Positions 1 to 6,705 of a stretch of DNA of 27,455 nt are shown piece after piece. The notes beneath the pieces are model-generated. The model was not told the origin of the DNA and ran no database searches. It saw only the letters and a program-made list of their open reading frames with translations. The stretch's first letter is position 1; each line of letters opens with the position of its first letter. The stretch comes from DATAVK01 sp036267755 (lineage in GTDB: Bacteria; Actinomycetota; Actinomycetes; JAFAQI01), in assembly GCA_036267755.1 (NCBI GenBank), contig DATAVK010000018.1:1-27455 (forward strand), written 5' to 3'. Both the position numbers and the translations under genes were made by a program.

Positions 1-1175
1 TCGGCCTTGCCCAGCCGCGTCATCCGCGAACCCGTGTCCTCGAGCCCGAGCACCAGGCCGCCGCGCATCTGACCCTTGCCGCGCTCGAGCTCGTCGGCGG
101 TGAGCCCGGATGCGGCCGCCAGCGCGAGCTGCTCGCGGCACAGCTCGGCGACCTCGGGGGCCCGGCGGGGATGGCAGCCGGCGTACACGCCGATGGTGCC
201 GGTGTCGGAGTAGTGGGAGGTGAACGAGTAGACCGAGTACGCCAGGCCCCGCTTCTCGCGGATCTCCTGGAACAGTCGCGACGACATCCCGCCCCCCAGC
301 GCGGTGTTGAGCACGCCCAGCGCGAACCGGCGATCGTCGACGCGAGTGAGGCCGACTCCGCCGAGGACGAGGTTGGCTTGCTCGGTGGGGCGGTTCAGCA
401 CGGTGGTCCCGACCTGGAAGGTGGGAGCCCTTCCTCCGACCCTCGGGGCGGCCGGGTCGCGGTCGTCGTCGACGACGACACCCTGGAAGGCCCGGCGGAC
501 TCGGCGTACCAGTTCCTTGTGGTCGACGTTGCCGGCGGCGGCGACGACAAGCTGGTCGGCCCGATAGCGCCGCTTGTAGTAGCCGTGGATCGACGTACGG
601 CTCATCGCCTGGATCGACTCGACCGAGCCGAGCACCGGGCGGCCCAGCGGCAGCGCCGGCCACACCAGACCGGCGAACAGGTCGTGCACCGCGTCGCCGG
701 GATCGTCGTCGTGCATCGCGATTTCTTCGAGAATGACGCCGCGCTCGTTGTCGACCTCGCGCGACGCCAGCAACGACGACGTGACCATGTCGACGACCAC
801 GTCGACGGCGATCGGCAGGTCGTTGTCGAGCACCCGCGCGTAGTAGCAGGTGTATTCCTTCGCGGTGAAGGCGTTGAGCTCGCCGCCGACCTCATCGATC
901 TCGGCGGCGATGCTCAGCGCATCCCGACGCCGGGTGCCCTTGAACAGCAGGTGTTCGAGGTAGTGGGAGGCGCCGGACAGCGACGACGTCTCGTCGCGCG
1001 ACCCGACCCCGACCCAGACCCCGAACGCCACGGAACGCACGCCCGGCACGGACTCGCTGATGACCCGCAGGCCGCCGGGCAGGACAGTACGTCGGACGAC
1101 CCCGCCGTCCGGACCGGTGAGCAGCGTGCGGGTCGTCCCCCCACGCTGAGCCCGGCCGGCGAGATCGACCGGCAC
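1..1175 (-). CDS. M16 family zinc metallopeptidase (PepR-like), C-terminus cut by window edge
   Basis: Processing protease of the pitrilysin/M16 family, equivalent by position to PepR (Rv2782c) beside pnp in mycobacteria. 391 codons are visible and the reading frame runs off the left edge, so the protein is partial. The inverted zinc motif HxxEH is present as HYLEH (H71, E74, H75, counting from the GTG at 1175). The expected third ligand is E151 in ERGVILEE, 76 residues after H75. The second half-domain with the conserved GGGMSSRLFQEIREKRGLAY segment is also there. The GTG start lies 1 nt after the pnp stop codon, so it is probably co-transcribed and translationally coupled with pnp. No good Shine-Dalgarno is visible and the start could be slightly different. 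Physiological substrates of this actinobacterial branch are not known from the sequence. Confidence 0.93.
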   Translation of the reverse strand, partial: MPVDLAGRAQRGGTTRTLLTGPDGGVVRRTVLPGGLRVISESVPGVRSVAFGVWVGVGSRDETSSLSGASHYLEHLLFKGTRRRDALSIAAEIDEVGGELNAFTAKEYTCYYARVLDNDLPIAVDVVVDMVTSSLLASREVDNERGVILEEIAMHDDDPGDAVHDLFAGLVWPALPLGRPVLGSVESIQAMSRTSIHGYYKRRYRADQLVVAAAGNVDHKELVRRVRRAFQGVVVDDDRDPAAPRVGGRAPTFQVGTTVLNRPTEQANLVLGGVGLTRVDDRRFALGVLNTALGGGMSSRLFQEIREKRGLAYSVYSFTSHYSDTGTIGVYAGCHPRRAPEVAELCREQLALAAASGLTADELERGKGQMRGGLVLGLEDTGSRMTRLGKA

Positions 1176-1176
1176 G

Positions 1177-3417
1177 TCAGCGTGCGCTGTCGGCGGTCTC
1201 GGCTGCGCCCTCGCTCGAAGCGGCGTCACCCGACGCACTGTCGGCCAGGACCGGCACGAGCGACAGCTTGCCGCGCGGGTCGATCTCGGCGATCTCCACC
1301 TGGACCTTGGTGCCGACGGGCAGCACGTCCTCGACGTTCTCGACCCGCTTGCCACCGACGATCTTGCGCACCTGCGAGATGTGCAGCAGACCGTCCTTGC
1401 CGGGTGTCAGCGACACGAAGGCACCGAACGTCGTGGTCTTGACGACGGTCCCGAGGTAGCGCTCGCCGACCTCCGGAAGCTGCGGCGAGACGATCGAGCG
1501 GACGGCGCGCAGCGCCGCCTCGGCCTTGACCCCGTCGACGGCGGCGATGTAGATCGTGCCGTCGTCCTCCACGGTCAGGTCCGCACCGGTGTCGGCCTGG
1601 ATCTGGTTGATGATCTTGCCCTTAGGCCCGATGATCTCGCCGATCTTGTCGACCGGGATCTTCTCGGTGATGATCCGGGGCGCGTACGGCGACATGTCGC
1701 CCGGCGCCTCGATGGCCTCGGCCATCACGTCGAGGATCGTGATCCGTGCCTCGCGGGCCTGCTGCAACGCGCCACCGAGCACCGACGCGGGGATCCCGGT
1801 CAGCTTGGTGTCGAGCTGCAGCGCGGTGACGAACTCCCGAGTGCCAGCGACCTTGAAGTCCATGTCACCGAACGCGTCCTCGGCACCGAGGATGTCGGTC
1901 AACGTGACGAACTCGTCGCCGTCGTTGATCAGACCCATGGCGATGCCGGCGACGGGTGCCTTGAGCGGAACGCCGGCTGCCATCAAGGACAGCGACGAGG
2001 CGCAGACCGAGCCCATCGACGTCGAGCCGTTGGAGCTCAGCGCCTCGCTCACCACGCGGATCGCGTAAGGGAACTCTTCCTTGGTCGGGAGGACCGGCAC
2101 GAGTGCCCGCTCCGCGAGCGCACCGTGACCGATCTCGCGACGCTTCGGCGACCCCACGCGACCGGTCTCGCCGGTGGAGTAGGGCGGGAAGTTGTAGTGG
2201 TGCATGTAGCGCTTGCGGGTCTCGGGCGAAAGCGTGTCGACGAGCTGCTCCATGCGCAGCATGTTGAGTGTCGCCACGTTGAGGATCTGGGTCTCGCCAC
2301 GCTCGAACAAGCTGGAGCCGTGGACCCGGGGGACGACGTCGATCTCGGCGGACAGGCTGCGGATGTCCCGCAGGCCACGGCCGTCGATGCGGACGCCGTC
2401 GGCGACCACGCGACGTCGTACCAGCGTCTTGGTCAGCGAGCGGTAGGCGGCGCTGATCTCCTTGTCGCGACCCTCGAAGGTCTCGGCGAGCCGCTCCTTC
2501 GCGAGCGCCTTGACGCGGTCGAGCTCGAGCTCGCGCTCCTGCTTGTCCGCGATCGTCAGCGCCGCGGAAAGCTCACTGCTGACCGCACCGGTGACCGCCT
2601 CGAGGACGTCGTCGGTGTAGTCGAGGTAGACCGGGAACTCCCGGGTCGGCTTGGCAGCCTTGGCCGCGAGCTCGGACTGGGCGCGGCAGAGCTCGGCGAG
2701 GAACGGCTTGGCCGCCTCGAGACCCTGGGCGACGACGTCCTCGGTCGGCGCCTGCGCGCCCTGGGCGACGAGCGAGATGGTGTTCTCGGTGGCCTCGGCC
2801 TCGACCATCATGATCGCGACGTCACCGCCGTCGACCACCCGGCCGGCCACGACCATGTCGAAGACAGCGCGCTCGAGGTCGGAGTACTTCGGGAACGGCA
2901 CCCATTCGCCGTCGATCAACGCGACGCGGACGCCGGCAACCGGGCCGGAGAACGGCAGGCCAGCGAGCAGCACGCTGCAGGCTGCGCCGTTGATGGCGAC
3001 CACGTCGTACAGGTCGTCCGGGTCGAGCGCCAGGATCGTCGAGACGATCTGGATCTCGTTGCGCAGCCCCTTCGCGAAGCTCGGGCGCAGCGGCCGGTCC
3101 GTGAGCCGGCAGGTGAGGATCGCGTCGGTGCTGGGGCGACCCTCGCGGCGGAAGAACGAGCCGGGGATCTTGCCGGCGGCGTACTGCCGCTCTTCCACGT
3201 CCACGGTGAGCGGGAAGAAGTCGAGGTTGTCCTTGGGGTTCTTCGACGCCGTGGTGGCCGAGAGGACCATCGTGTCGTCGTCGAGGTAGGTGACCGCGGA
3301 ACCCGCGGCCTGCTGGGCGAGTCGCCCGGTTTCGAAACGGATCGTGCGCTCGCCGAGCGAGCTCTTGAGAACTGCCTCGGCGAACTGCACGTCGGTAGAG
3401 ATGTCGGAGCCCGTCAC
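1177..3417 (-). CDS. pnp: Polyribonucleotide nucleotidyltransferase (PNPase / GpsI)
   Basis: 3'-5' phosphorolytic exoribonuclease of mRNA turnover; trimeric in characterised homologues. 746 aa, normal for actinobacterial PNPase. Two RNase PH-like domains flank a helical linker. The second core carries the conserved ILGAEDAFGDMDFKVAGT segment (about residues 505-522) with the catalytic aspartates. A KH domain follows with GPKGK near residue 596, then an S1 RNA-binding domain (about 650-720) and a short acidic/Ala-Ser tail. The start is GTG, chosen because a strong AGGAGG-type ribosome site sits about 6-7 nt upstream. It is downstream of rpsO with a 155-nt gap, the classical rpsO-pnp pairing, and is followed after 1 nt by the M16 peptidase gene. 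Confidence 0.98.
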   Translation of the reverse strand: MTGSDISTDVQFAEAVLKSSLGERTIRFETGRLAQQAAGSAVTYLDDDTMVLSATTASKNPKDNLDFFPLTVDVEERQYAAGKIPGSFFRREGRPSTDAILTCRLTDRPLRPSFAKGLRNEIQIVSTILALDPDDLYDVVAINGAACSVLLAGLPFSGPVAGVRVALIDGEWVPFPKYSDLERAVFDMVVAGRVVDGGDVAIMMVEAEATENTISLVAQGAQAPTEDVVAQGLEAAKPFLAELCRAQSELAAKAAKPTREFPVYLDYTDDVLEAVTGAVSSELSAALTIADKQERELELDRVKALAKERLAETFEGRDKEISAAYRSLTKTLVRRRVVADGVRIDGRGLRDIRSLSAEIDVVPRVHGSSLFERGETQILNVATLNMLRMEQLVDTLSPETRKRYMHHYNFPPYSTGETGRVGSPKRREIGHGALAERALVPVLPTKEEFPYAIRVVSEALSSNGSTSMGSVCASSLSLMAAGVPLKAPVAGIAMGLINDGDEFVTLTDILGAEDAFGDMDFKVAGTREFVTALQLDTKLTGIPASVLGGALQQAREARITILDVMAEAIEAPGDMSPYAPRIITEKIPVDKIGEIIGPKGKIINQIQADTGADLTVEDDGTIYIAAVDGVKAEAALRAVRSIVSPQLPEVGERYLGTVVKTTTFGAFVSLTPGKDGLLHISQVRKIVGGKRVENVEDVLPVGTKVQVEIAEIDPRGKLSLVPVLADSASGDAASSEGAAETADSAR

Positions 3418-3548
3418 GGGCGCCTCCTGTCAGGTTGGCGCGCCGCTGCCTGAGTGCGGGACCGGCCTCCGATCGAAGCGGGCGGGTTTCGCGTCACGAG
3501 GACGCCTCCCGGCCGCCACTACCGAGGACCGGCGCTCGCGTCATTGCG

Positions 3549-3569
3549 GCCAGCGCGCGGTCGGCTGGC
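3549..3569 (-). other. Short stem-loop just after rpsO
   Basis: Inverted repeat GCCAGC (3549-3554) / GCTGGC (3564-3569) with a 9-nt loop, starting 3 nt after the rpsO stop codon on the transcribed strand. There is no T-run, so it does not look like an intrinsic terminator. A processing or stability hairpin between rpsO and pnp, as known in Escherichia coli, is one possibility. The remainder of the 155-nt gap up to pnp shows only the pnp ribosome site. Confidence 0.25.
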
Positions 3570-3572
3570 GTG

Positions 3573-3842
3573 CTACCGGCGTAGACCGAGTCTTTCGATC
3601 AGCGCGCGGTAGCGCTGCACGTCCTTCTCCTCCAGGTAGCGCAGCAGTCGACGGCGACGGCCGACGAGCTGCAGCAGACCACGCTGGGTGTGGAAGTCGT
3701 GCTTGTGCTTCTTCATGTGCTCAGTGAGATCGGAGATGCGCCGGCTGAGCAGCGCGACCTGCACCTCGGGGGACCCGGTGTCACCGTCTCCGGTGCCGTA
3801 GTCGGTCATGATCTGTTGCTTGACGGCGGCGTCGAGCGGCAC
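3573..3842 (-). CDS. rpsO: 30S ribosomal protein S15
   Basis: Primary-binding small-subunit ribosomal protein that contacts the 16S rRNA central domain. 89 aa, the exact usual length. The family signature is clear: GDTGSPEVQVALLSRRI near the N-terminus, then LTEHMKKHKHDFHTQRGL and the C-terminal RRRRLLRYL block. The start is GTG with GGGAGA about 6 nt upstream. It sits between ribF and pnp, the conserved actinobacterial order. The 130-nt upstream gap may hold its own promoter and a regulatory leader (separate entry). Confidence 0.98.
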   Translation of the reverse strand: MPLDAAVKQQIMTDYGTGDGDTGSPEVQVALLSRRISDLTEHMKKHKHDFHTQRGLLQLVGRRRRLLRYLEEKDVQRYRALIERLGLRR

Positions 3843-3972
3843 TCAGGGTCTCCCAATGTCATCAGCCCGCAGGGTTACACCGCAGGGGCAGACGGATTCG
3901 AACTCCGCCCAGCATAGCGGAGATACTCCTCAGGTCGCGCGGGCGCGGGTTTGGGCCGAGGGCACTGACAGG
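3843..3972 (-). promoter_or_regulatory. rpsO leader / ribF-rpsO intergenic region with stem-loop
   Basis: 130 nt between the ribF stop and the rpsO GTG. Read on the minus strand it holds a perfect 6-bp inverted repeat CTCCGC / GCGGAG (plus coordinates 3903-3922) around an 8-nt loop. The loop contains TATGCT, a possible -10 box (3911-3916). Further toward rpsO is a direct repeat of CCGCAGGG (plus-strand reading, around 3867-3887). S15 is known to repress its own mRNA through leader RNAs of differing structure in different phyla, so an autoregulatory leader is plausible. No known S15 leader motif was identified by eye. Confidence 0.3.
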
Positions 3973-4860
3973 TCAGCTGAACAGCGCGGCTCGCGTCGCC
4001 TCGACATCCCGGCCCATCTGGGCGACCAGGGCGTCGATCGCGTCGAAGGTGACCATTCCGCGCAGCCGCGAGACGAACTCCACGGCGACGCGCTCGTCGT
4101 AGAGGTCCACGTCGGCGTCGAGGACGTACGCCTCGACCCGGCGGTCGGCCCCGCCGAAGGTGGGGTTGGTCCCGACGCTGATGGCCGCCGGCAGCCGAGA
4201 GCCCTCACCGCCATCCCGGACCAGCCAGCCGGCGTACACCCCGTCCGCCGGTACGACGATGGCCGGGTCGACGGCCAGGTTGGCGGTCGGGTAGCCCAGC
4301 TCGCGGCCCCGTGCATCGCCGCGGACGACGGGCCCTTCGACCAGGTGCGGGCGGTCCAGCGCGGCCGCGGCGCCACTGACGTCGCCCACGCTCAGCATGG
4401 TCCGGACGGCGCTCGAGGACACGACGCCGTGGTCCTCCAGCAGCTCGACGCCGTCGACGTCGAACCCCATCGCCCGCAGCGAGGCGACGTCGCCGGCAGC
4501 TTTGTGCCCGAACCGCCAGTTCGCACCGACGACCACGCGTTCGGCGTGCAGCCCTTCCCGCAGCACGGCGGTCGCGAACGCCTCCGGTGACTGCTGTGAG
4601 AGCTCGAGGGTGAACGGGAGCACGACCACGTCGTCAGCACCCACCGATCGCAGCAGGGTGATCCGGCGCTCGACCGTCGTGAGCATCGGAGGCGCCGACC
4701 CGGGGCGGAGCACCGCAGCCGGATGCGGGTCGAAGCTGACGATGACGGCGGGCAGGTCCCGCTCCCTGGCGGCGGCGATGGCCCGCGCGATGACCAGCCG
4801 GTGGCCACGGTGGACGCCGTCGAAGACGCCGAGCGCGACGACGCTGGAACGAGGAGCCAC
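3973..4860 (-). CDS. ribF: Bifunctional riboflavin kinase / FAD synthetase
   Basis: Converts riboflavin to FMN (C-terminal flavokinase) and FMN to FAD (N-terminal adenylyltransferase) in the cytoplasm. 295 aa. The N-terminal nucleotidyltransferase motif is GVFDGVHRGH at residues 11-20. The kinase domain begins with the GYPTANL motif near residue 185 and continues with SVGTNPTFGG. The N-terminus is about 10-15 residues shorter than many homologues. An in-frame TAG four codons upstream of the GTG at 4860 prevents extension, so the short form is real. No Shine-Dalgarno is seen; a TAGGGT box lies 6 nt upstream, suggesting a leaderless message. It is separated from truB, its usual neighbour, by the PadR/DUF4097 operon. 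Confidence 0.96.
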   Translation of the reverse strand: MAPRSSVVALGVFDGVHRGHRLVIARAIAAARERDLPAVIVSFDPHPAAVLRPGSAPPMLTTVERRITLLRSVGADDVVVLPFTLELSQQSPEAFATAVLREGLHAERVVVGANWRFGHKAAGDVASLRAMGFDVDGVELLEDHGVVSSSAVRTMLSVGDVSGAAAALDRPHLVEGPVVRGDARGRELGYPTANLAVDPAIVVPADGVYAGWLVRDGGEGSRLPAAISVGTNPTFGGADRRVEAYVLDADVDLYDERVAVEFVSRLRGMVTFDAIDALVAQMGRDVEATRAALFS

Positions 4861-4866
4861 GCCGCA

Positions 4867-4872
4867 ACCCTA
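4867..4872 (-). promoter_or_regulatory. Putative -10 box for leaderless ribF
   Basis: TAGGGT on the minus strand, matching the actinobacterial TANNNT -10 pattern, with 6 nt to the ribF GTG. Transcription would start at or next to the start codon. No convincing -35 is visible. Confidence 0.4.
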
Positions 4873-4896
4873 GGAGCCCGCGTCCCGGCTCCGGCG

Positions 4897-5499
4897 TCAG
4901 GTGTGCTCGCCCAGGAGCGCGAGCACCTCGCTGTGGGCGCGTTGCAACGCTGCGACGGCGGCCAGCACGGCCGCCTCGTCCGCGTCGCGCGCCGCGGCCA
5001 GCGAGTCCCGCGTCAGCGAGGCGACCTCCTCAGCCAGCCGGGCGTAGGCCGTGCCGTTCGCCACCAGGTCGGGACGGCGGGCGTCCCGTCTGGTCTGTGC
5101 CCGGGTCTCCCGGCGTACCTCCCGGGCGGCGGTCTTGAGCTCCTCGCGCAGGCCACGCACCGACGCCCTCACCTCGGAGCGCACGTCGCGGGCCAGCTCG
5201 GCGACCGACTGGGAGATCTCGGCCTCCAGGTCACGCAGCTCGTCCTTGTGTCCGGCGAGCTCCTCGCGGCCGGCGTCGGTCAGCCGGTAGACCTTGCGGC
5301 CGTCTGCCTCGTCGTGCTCGATCAGCCCCTCGGCCTCGAGTTTCGCCAGCCGCGGGTAGACGGTGCCGGCGGACGGCGCGTACAGCCCCAGGAAGCGATC
5401 CTCGAGCAGGCTGATCACGTCGTATCCGTGACGTGGCTGCTCGTCCAGCAGTTGCAACAGGTACAGCCGCAGGCCGCCGTGCCGGAAGACTGCTGCCAT
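4897..5499 (-). CDS. PadR family transcriptional regulator
   Basis: DNA-binding repressor-type protein of 200 aa. Residues 1-80 form the PadR winged helix-turn-helix: LYLLQLLDEQPRHGYDVI, then a wing region with GTVYPRLAKLEAEGLI and the typical YRLTDAGREEL. Residues 85-145 are a highly charged, Arg/Glu-rich helical stretch that could be a long dimerisation coiled coil, followed by an Ala-rich helical tail. The ATG overlaps the stop codon of the DUF4097 gene by 1 nt (TGATG), so translation is coupled. As the last gene of a three-gene operon whose promoter contains inverted repeats, it most likely autoregulates; the inducing signal is unknown. Confidence 0.9.
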   Translation of the reverse strand: MAAVFRHGGLRLYLLQLLDEQPRHGYDVISLLEDRFLGLYAPSAGTVYPRLAKLEAEGLIEHDEADGRKVYRLTDAGREELAGHKDELRDLEAEISQSVAELARDVRSEVRASVRGLREELKTAAREVRRETRAQTRRDARRPDLVANGTAYARLAEEVASLTRDSLAAARDADEAAVLAAVAALQRAHSEVLALLGEHT

Positions 5500-6305
5500 C
5501 AGCCGTACCGCACGAGCAGGGCGACGCTGCCGGACACCGTGCGCCCGCGAATGCTGCCGGCGCCGTCGCCGATGCTCCCGGACATGGCACGCCGACCGGG
5601 CTTGCTGGTGGTCGACAGCCCGTCGAACGCGGACGTCAGCCGACCCGAGGCACTCGACACGTCCACCGTCGTACCGGTGGTCTCCGGCATCCGAACCGTG
5701 AGGTCGCCGGACACCGTCGACACGTCGATCTCGATCCTGCCGGTGCTGTGCAGGTCGAGCGCCACGTCGCCGGAGACGCCCTTGGCGCGCAGCCGCTTGG
5801 TGGCGCTGTCGACGACGGTGATGGAGCCGGACACGGTCTTCACAGTCATCTCCCCCGCCAGTCCGCGGCCCTCGACGTCACCCGACACCGACCCGATGTT
5901 CACGTCACCGCTGGCGCCGTCGAGTGTGACGTCGCCGGATACGCAGCGCACCCGGACGTTGCCGTCCAGCCCTGCGACGACCGCGCCGGCCGAGACGACG
6001 TCGATCTCCGCGGCGCAGGCGGCGGGCACCGCCACCGACACGACCGCGCTCCGGTCGCCGAAGCCGCCGCCGTACAGCCAGCCCTTGACGGTTCCGCCCG
6101 CGTACTTGCGGTGGCTGATGGTCAGGACCCCGTGCTCGACGGTGACGATGATCGGGTCATCGCGGACCTTGCTCACCTCGACCACCGTGGTCGGGCTGTC
6201 GGAGGCGACCACGTCGATGTGGCCCCCGACCAGCTTGGCGTGCAGCATCCGGACCGGCTCGTCAACCTCGAGCTGCTGGGTCTCGGAGATCTCCCATGTC
6301 GACAT
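5499..6305 (-). CDS. DUF4097 beta-strand repeat protein
   Basis: 268 aa, a right-handed beta-repeat protein of the DUF4097/adhesin-like class. From about residue 100 on it is built of short repeated units ending in VSGDV, ASGDV, VSGSI and similar, the hallmark of the family. No signal peptide or transmembrane segment is visible, so it probably stays in the cytoplasm. The ATG at 6305 has a GAGGAG ribosome site upstream. It overlaps padR by 1 nt. DUF4097 genes are often paired with PadR regulators in actinobacteria; the biochemical function is unknown. One idea is an effector or sensor in envelope-stress-like signalling, by analogy with LiaG-type proteins, but nothing here proves it. Confidence 0.88.
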   Translation of the reverse strand: MSTWEISETQQLEVDEPVRMLHAKLVGGHIDVVASDSPTTVVEVSKVRDDPIIVTVEHGVLTISHRKYAGGTVKGWLYGGGFGDRSAVVSVAVPAACAAEIDVVSAGAVVAGLDGNVRVRCVSGDVTLDGASGDVNIGSVSGDVEGRGLAGEMTVKTVSGSITVVDSATKRLRAKGVSGDVALDLHSTGRIEIDVSTVSGDLTVRMPETTGTTVDVSSASGRLTSAFDGLSTTSKPGRRAMSGSIGDGAGSIRGRTVSGSVALLVRYG

Positions 6306-6356
6306 TCCAAGCTCCTCTGTCGTTGCGGTCGAAGTGTGGCGGATCCGGGCGAGCGA

Positions 6357-6539
6357 TCAGCGGGTCGCCGGCACGCCGGCCGGGCGCGCCAACCACTCGC
6401 CGAACCGGACCAGGGTGTGGCCGACGGCCGCTCGGGTGGCCCCGAAGGCCGGAGCCGGCTCCGGCGTAGGTCGTGAAGACTCCACGGCCCGACGGATTTC
6501 AGCGGCTCGCTGCTCGGCAAGAACGGGCGAGAGGGACAT
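6357..6539 (-). CDS. Small hypothetical protein, 60 aa, first gene of the PadR operon
   Basis: Not recognised. The start at 6539 is chosen because GAGGAG lies 8 nt upstream; a longer in-frame reading to 6620 would run through the promoter repeats and is unlikely. The protein has an N-terminal charged helix (LAEQRAAEIRRAVESS), a Pro-rich linker (about residues 25-33) and a second possible amphipathic helix (GHTLVRFGEWLAR). No membrane segment or cysteine is present. It precedes the DUF4097 gene by 51 nt on the same strand and downstream of the repeat-containing promoter, so it is probably co-expressed with DUF4097 and PadR. Confidence 0.6.
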   Translation of the reverse strand: MSLSPVLAEQRAAEIRRAVESSRPTPEPAPAFGATRAAVGHTLVRFGEWLARPAGVPATR

Positions 6540-6566
6540 CAGGATCACTCCTCGGTCCTCGGTGAT

Positions 6567-6605
6567 ACGCGATATAGCTCGATCGAGAGTCACGCTATAT
6601 CGCGT
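6567..6605. promoter_or_regulatory. Inverted-repeat operator, probable PadR site
   Basis: Perfect 12-bp arms ACGCGATATAGC (6567-6578) and GCTATATCGCGT (6594-6605) separated by 15 bp. It is AT-rich compared with its surroundings. A 10-bp palindrome CTCGATCGAG (6578-6587) lies between the arms. The site overlaps the proposed -10 box of an operon that encodes a PadR regulator, so autorepression is the simplest reading. Confidence 0.55.
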
Positions 6606-6631
6606 CTTCACGAGAGTCAAGACATATCGCG
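6584..6631. repeat. Two 21-bp direct repeats, 27-bp period, in the PadR-operon promoter
   Basis: Units 6584-6604 and 6611-6631 agree at 18 of 21 positions. Both start with CGAGAGTCA and end with ATATCGCG. The second unit supplies a third copy of the ATATCGCG half-site found in the inverted repeat. The 27-bp period is close to two and a half helical turns, so adjacent units would face nearly opposite sides of the DNA. Could be a second binding site for the same regulator. Confidence 0.6.
6592..6620 (-). promoter_or_regulatory. Putative promoter of the PadR/DUF4097 operon
   Basis: On the minus strand: TTGACT (-35, 6615-6620), a 17-nt spacer, then TAGCGT (-10, 6592-6597). This is the best-spaced sigma-70-type promoter seen in the window. 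The -10 lies inside one arm of the inverted repeat and the -35 inside one unit of the direct repeat, as expected for repressor-controlled initiation. Confidence 0.55.
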
Positions 6632-6649
6632 AGTTGTGTTTCCGGCCCG

Positions 6650-6705
6650 CAACACCAATGGGCCATGCGTGGGGCTATAGCAACACCAATGGGCCATGCG
6701 TGGGG
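6650..6705. repeat. 31-bp tandem repeat, locus 1 (1.8 copies), downstream of truB
   Basis: Unit 6650-6680 and a second unit 6681-6705 (first 25 bases identical). On the plus strand each starts CAACACCAATGGG, continues CCATGCGTGGGG and (first copy) ends with the palindrome CTATAG. The array ends exactly at the base before the truB stop codon (6706-6708). The same unit with a locus-specific variant recurs at 24270-24357. Confidence 0.9.

Noticed and set aside
171..1442. Long plus-strand open reading frame opposite the M16 and pnp genes
   Set aside because: Antisense shadow of real genes in high-GC DNA; the product has no recognisable domain and is Arg/Asp-biased as expected from reverse reading.
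1381..3453. 690-codon plus-strand open frame covering pnp
   Set aside because: Fully antisense to a clear PNPase gene, with no family resemblance; shadow frame.
3880..3915. tRNA-like T-arm sequence (GTTCGAATCC on the minus strand) upstream of rpsO
   Set aside because: The stem pairs only partly and no matching acceptor, D or anticodon arms could be built around it.
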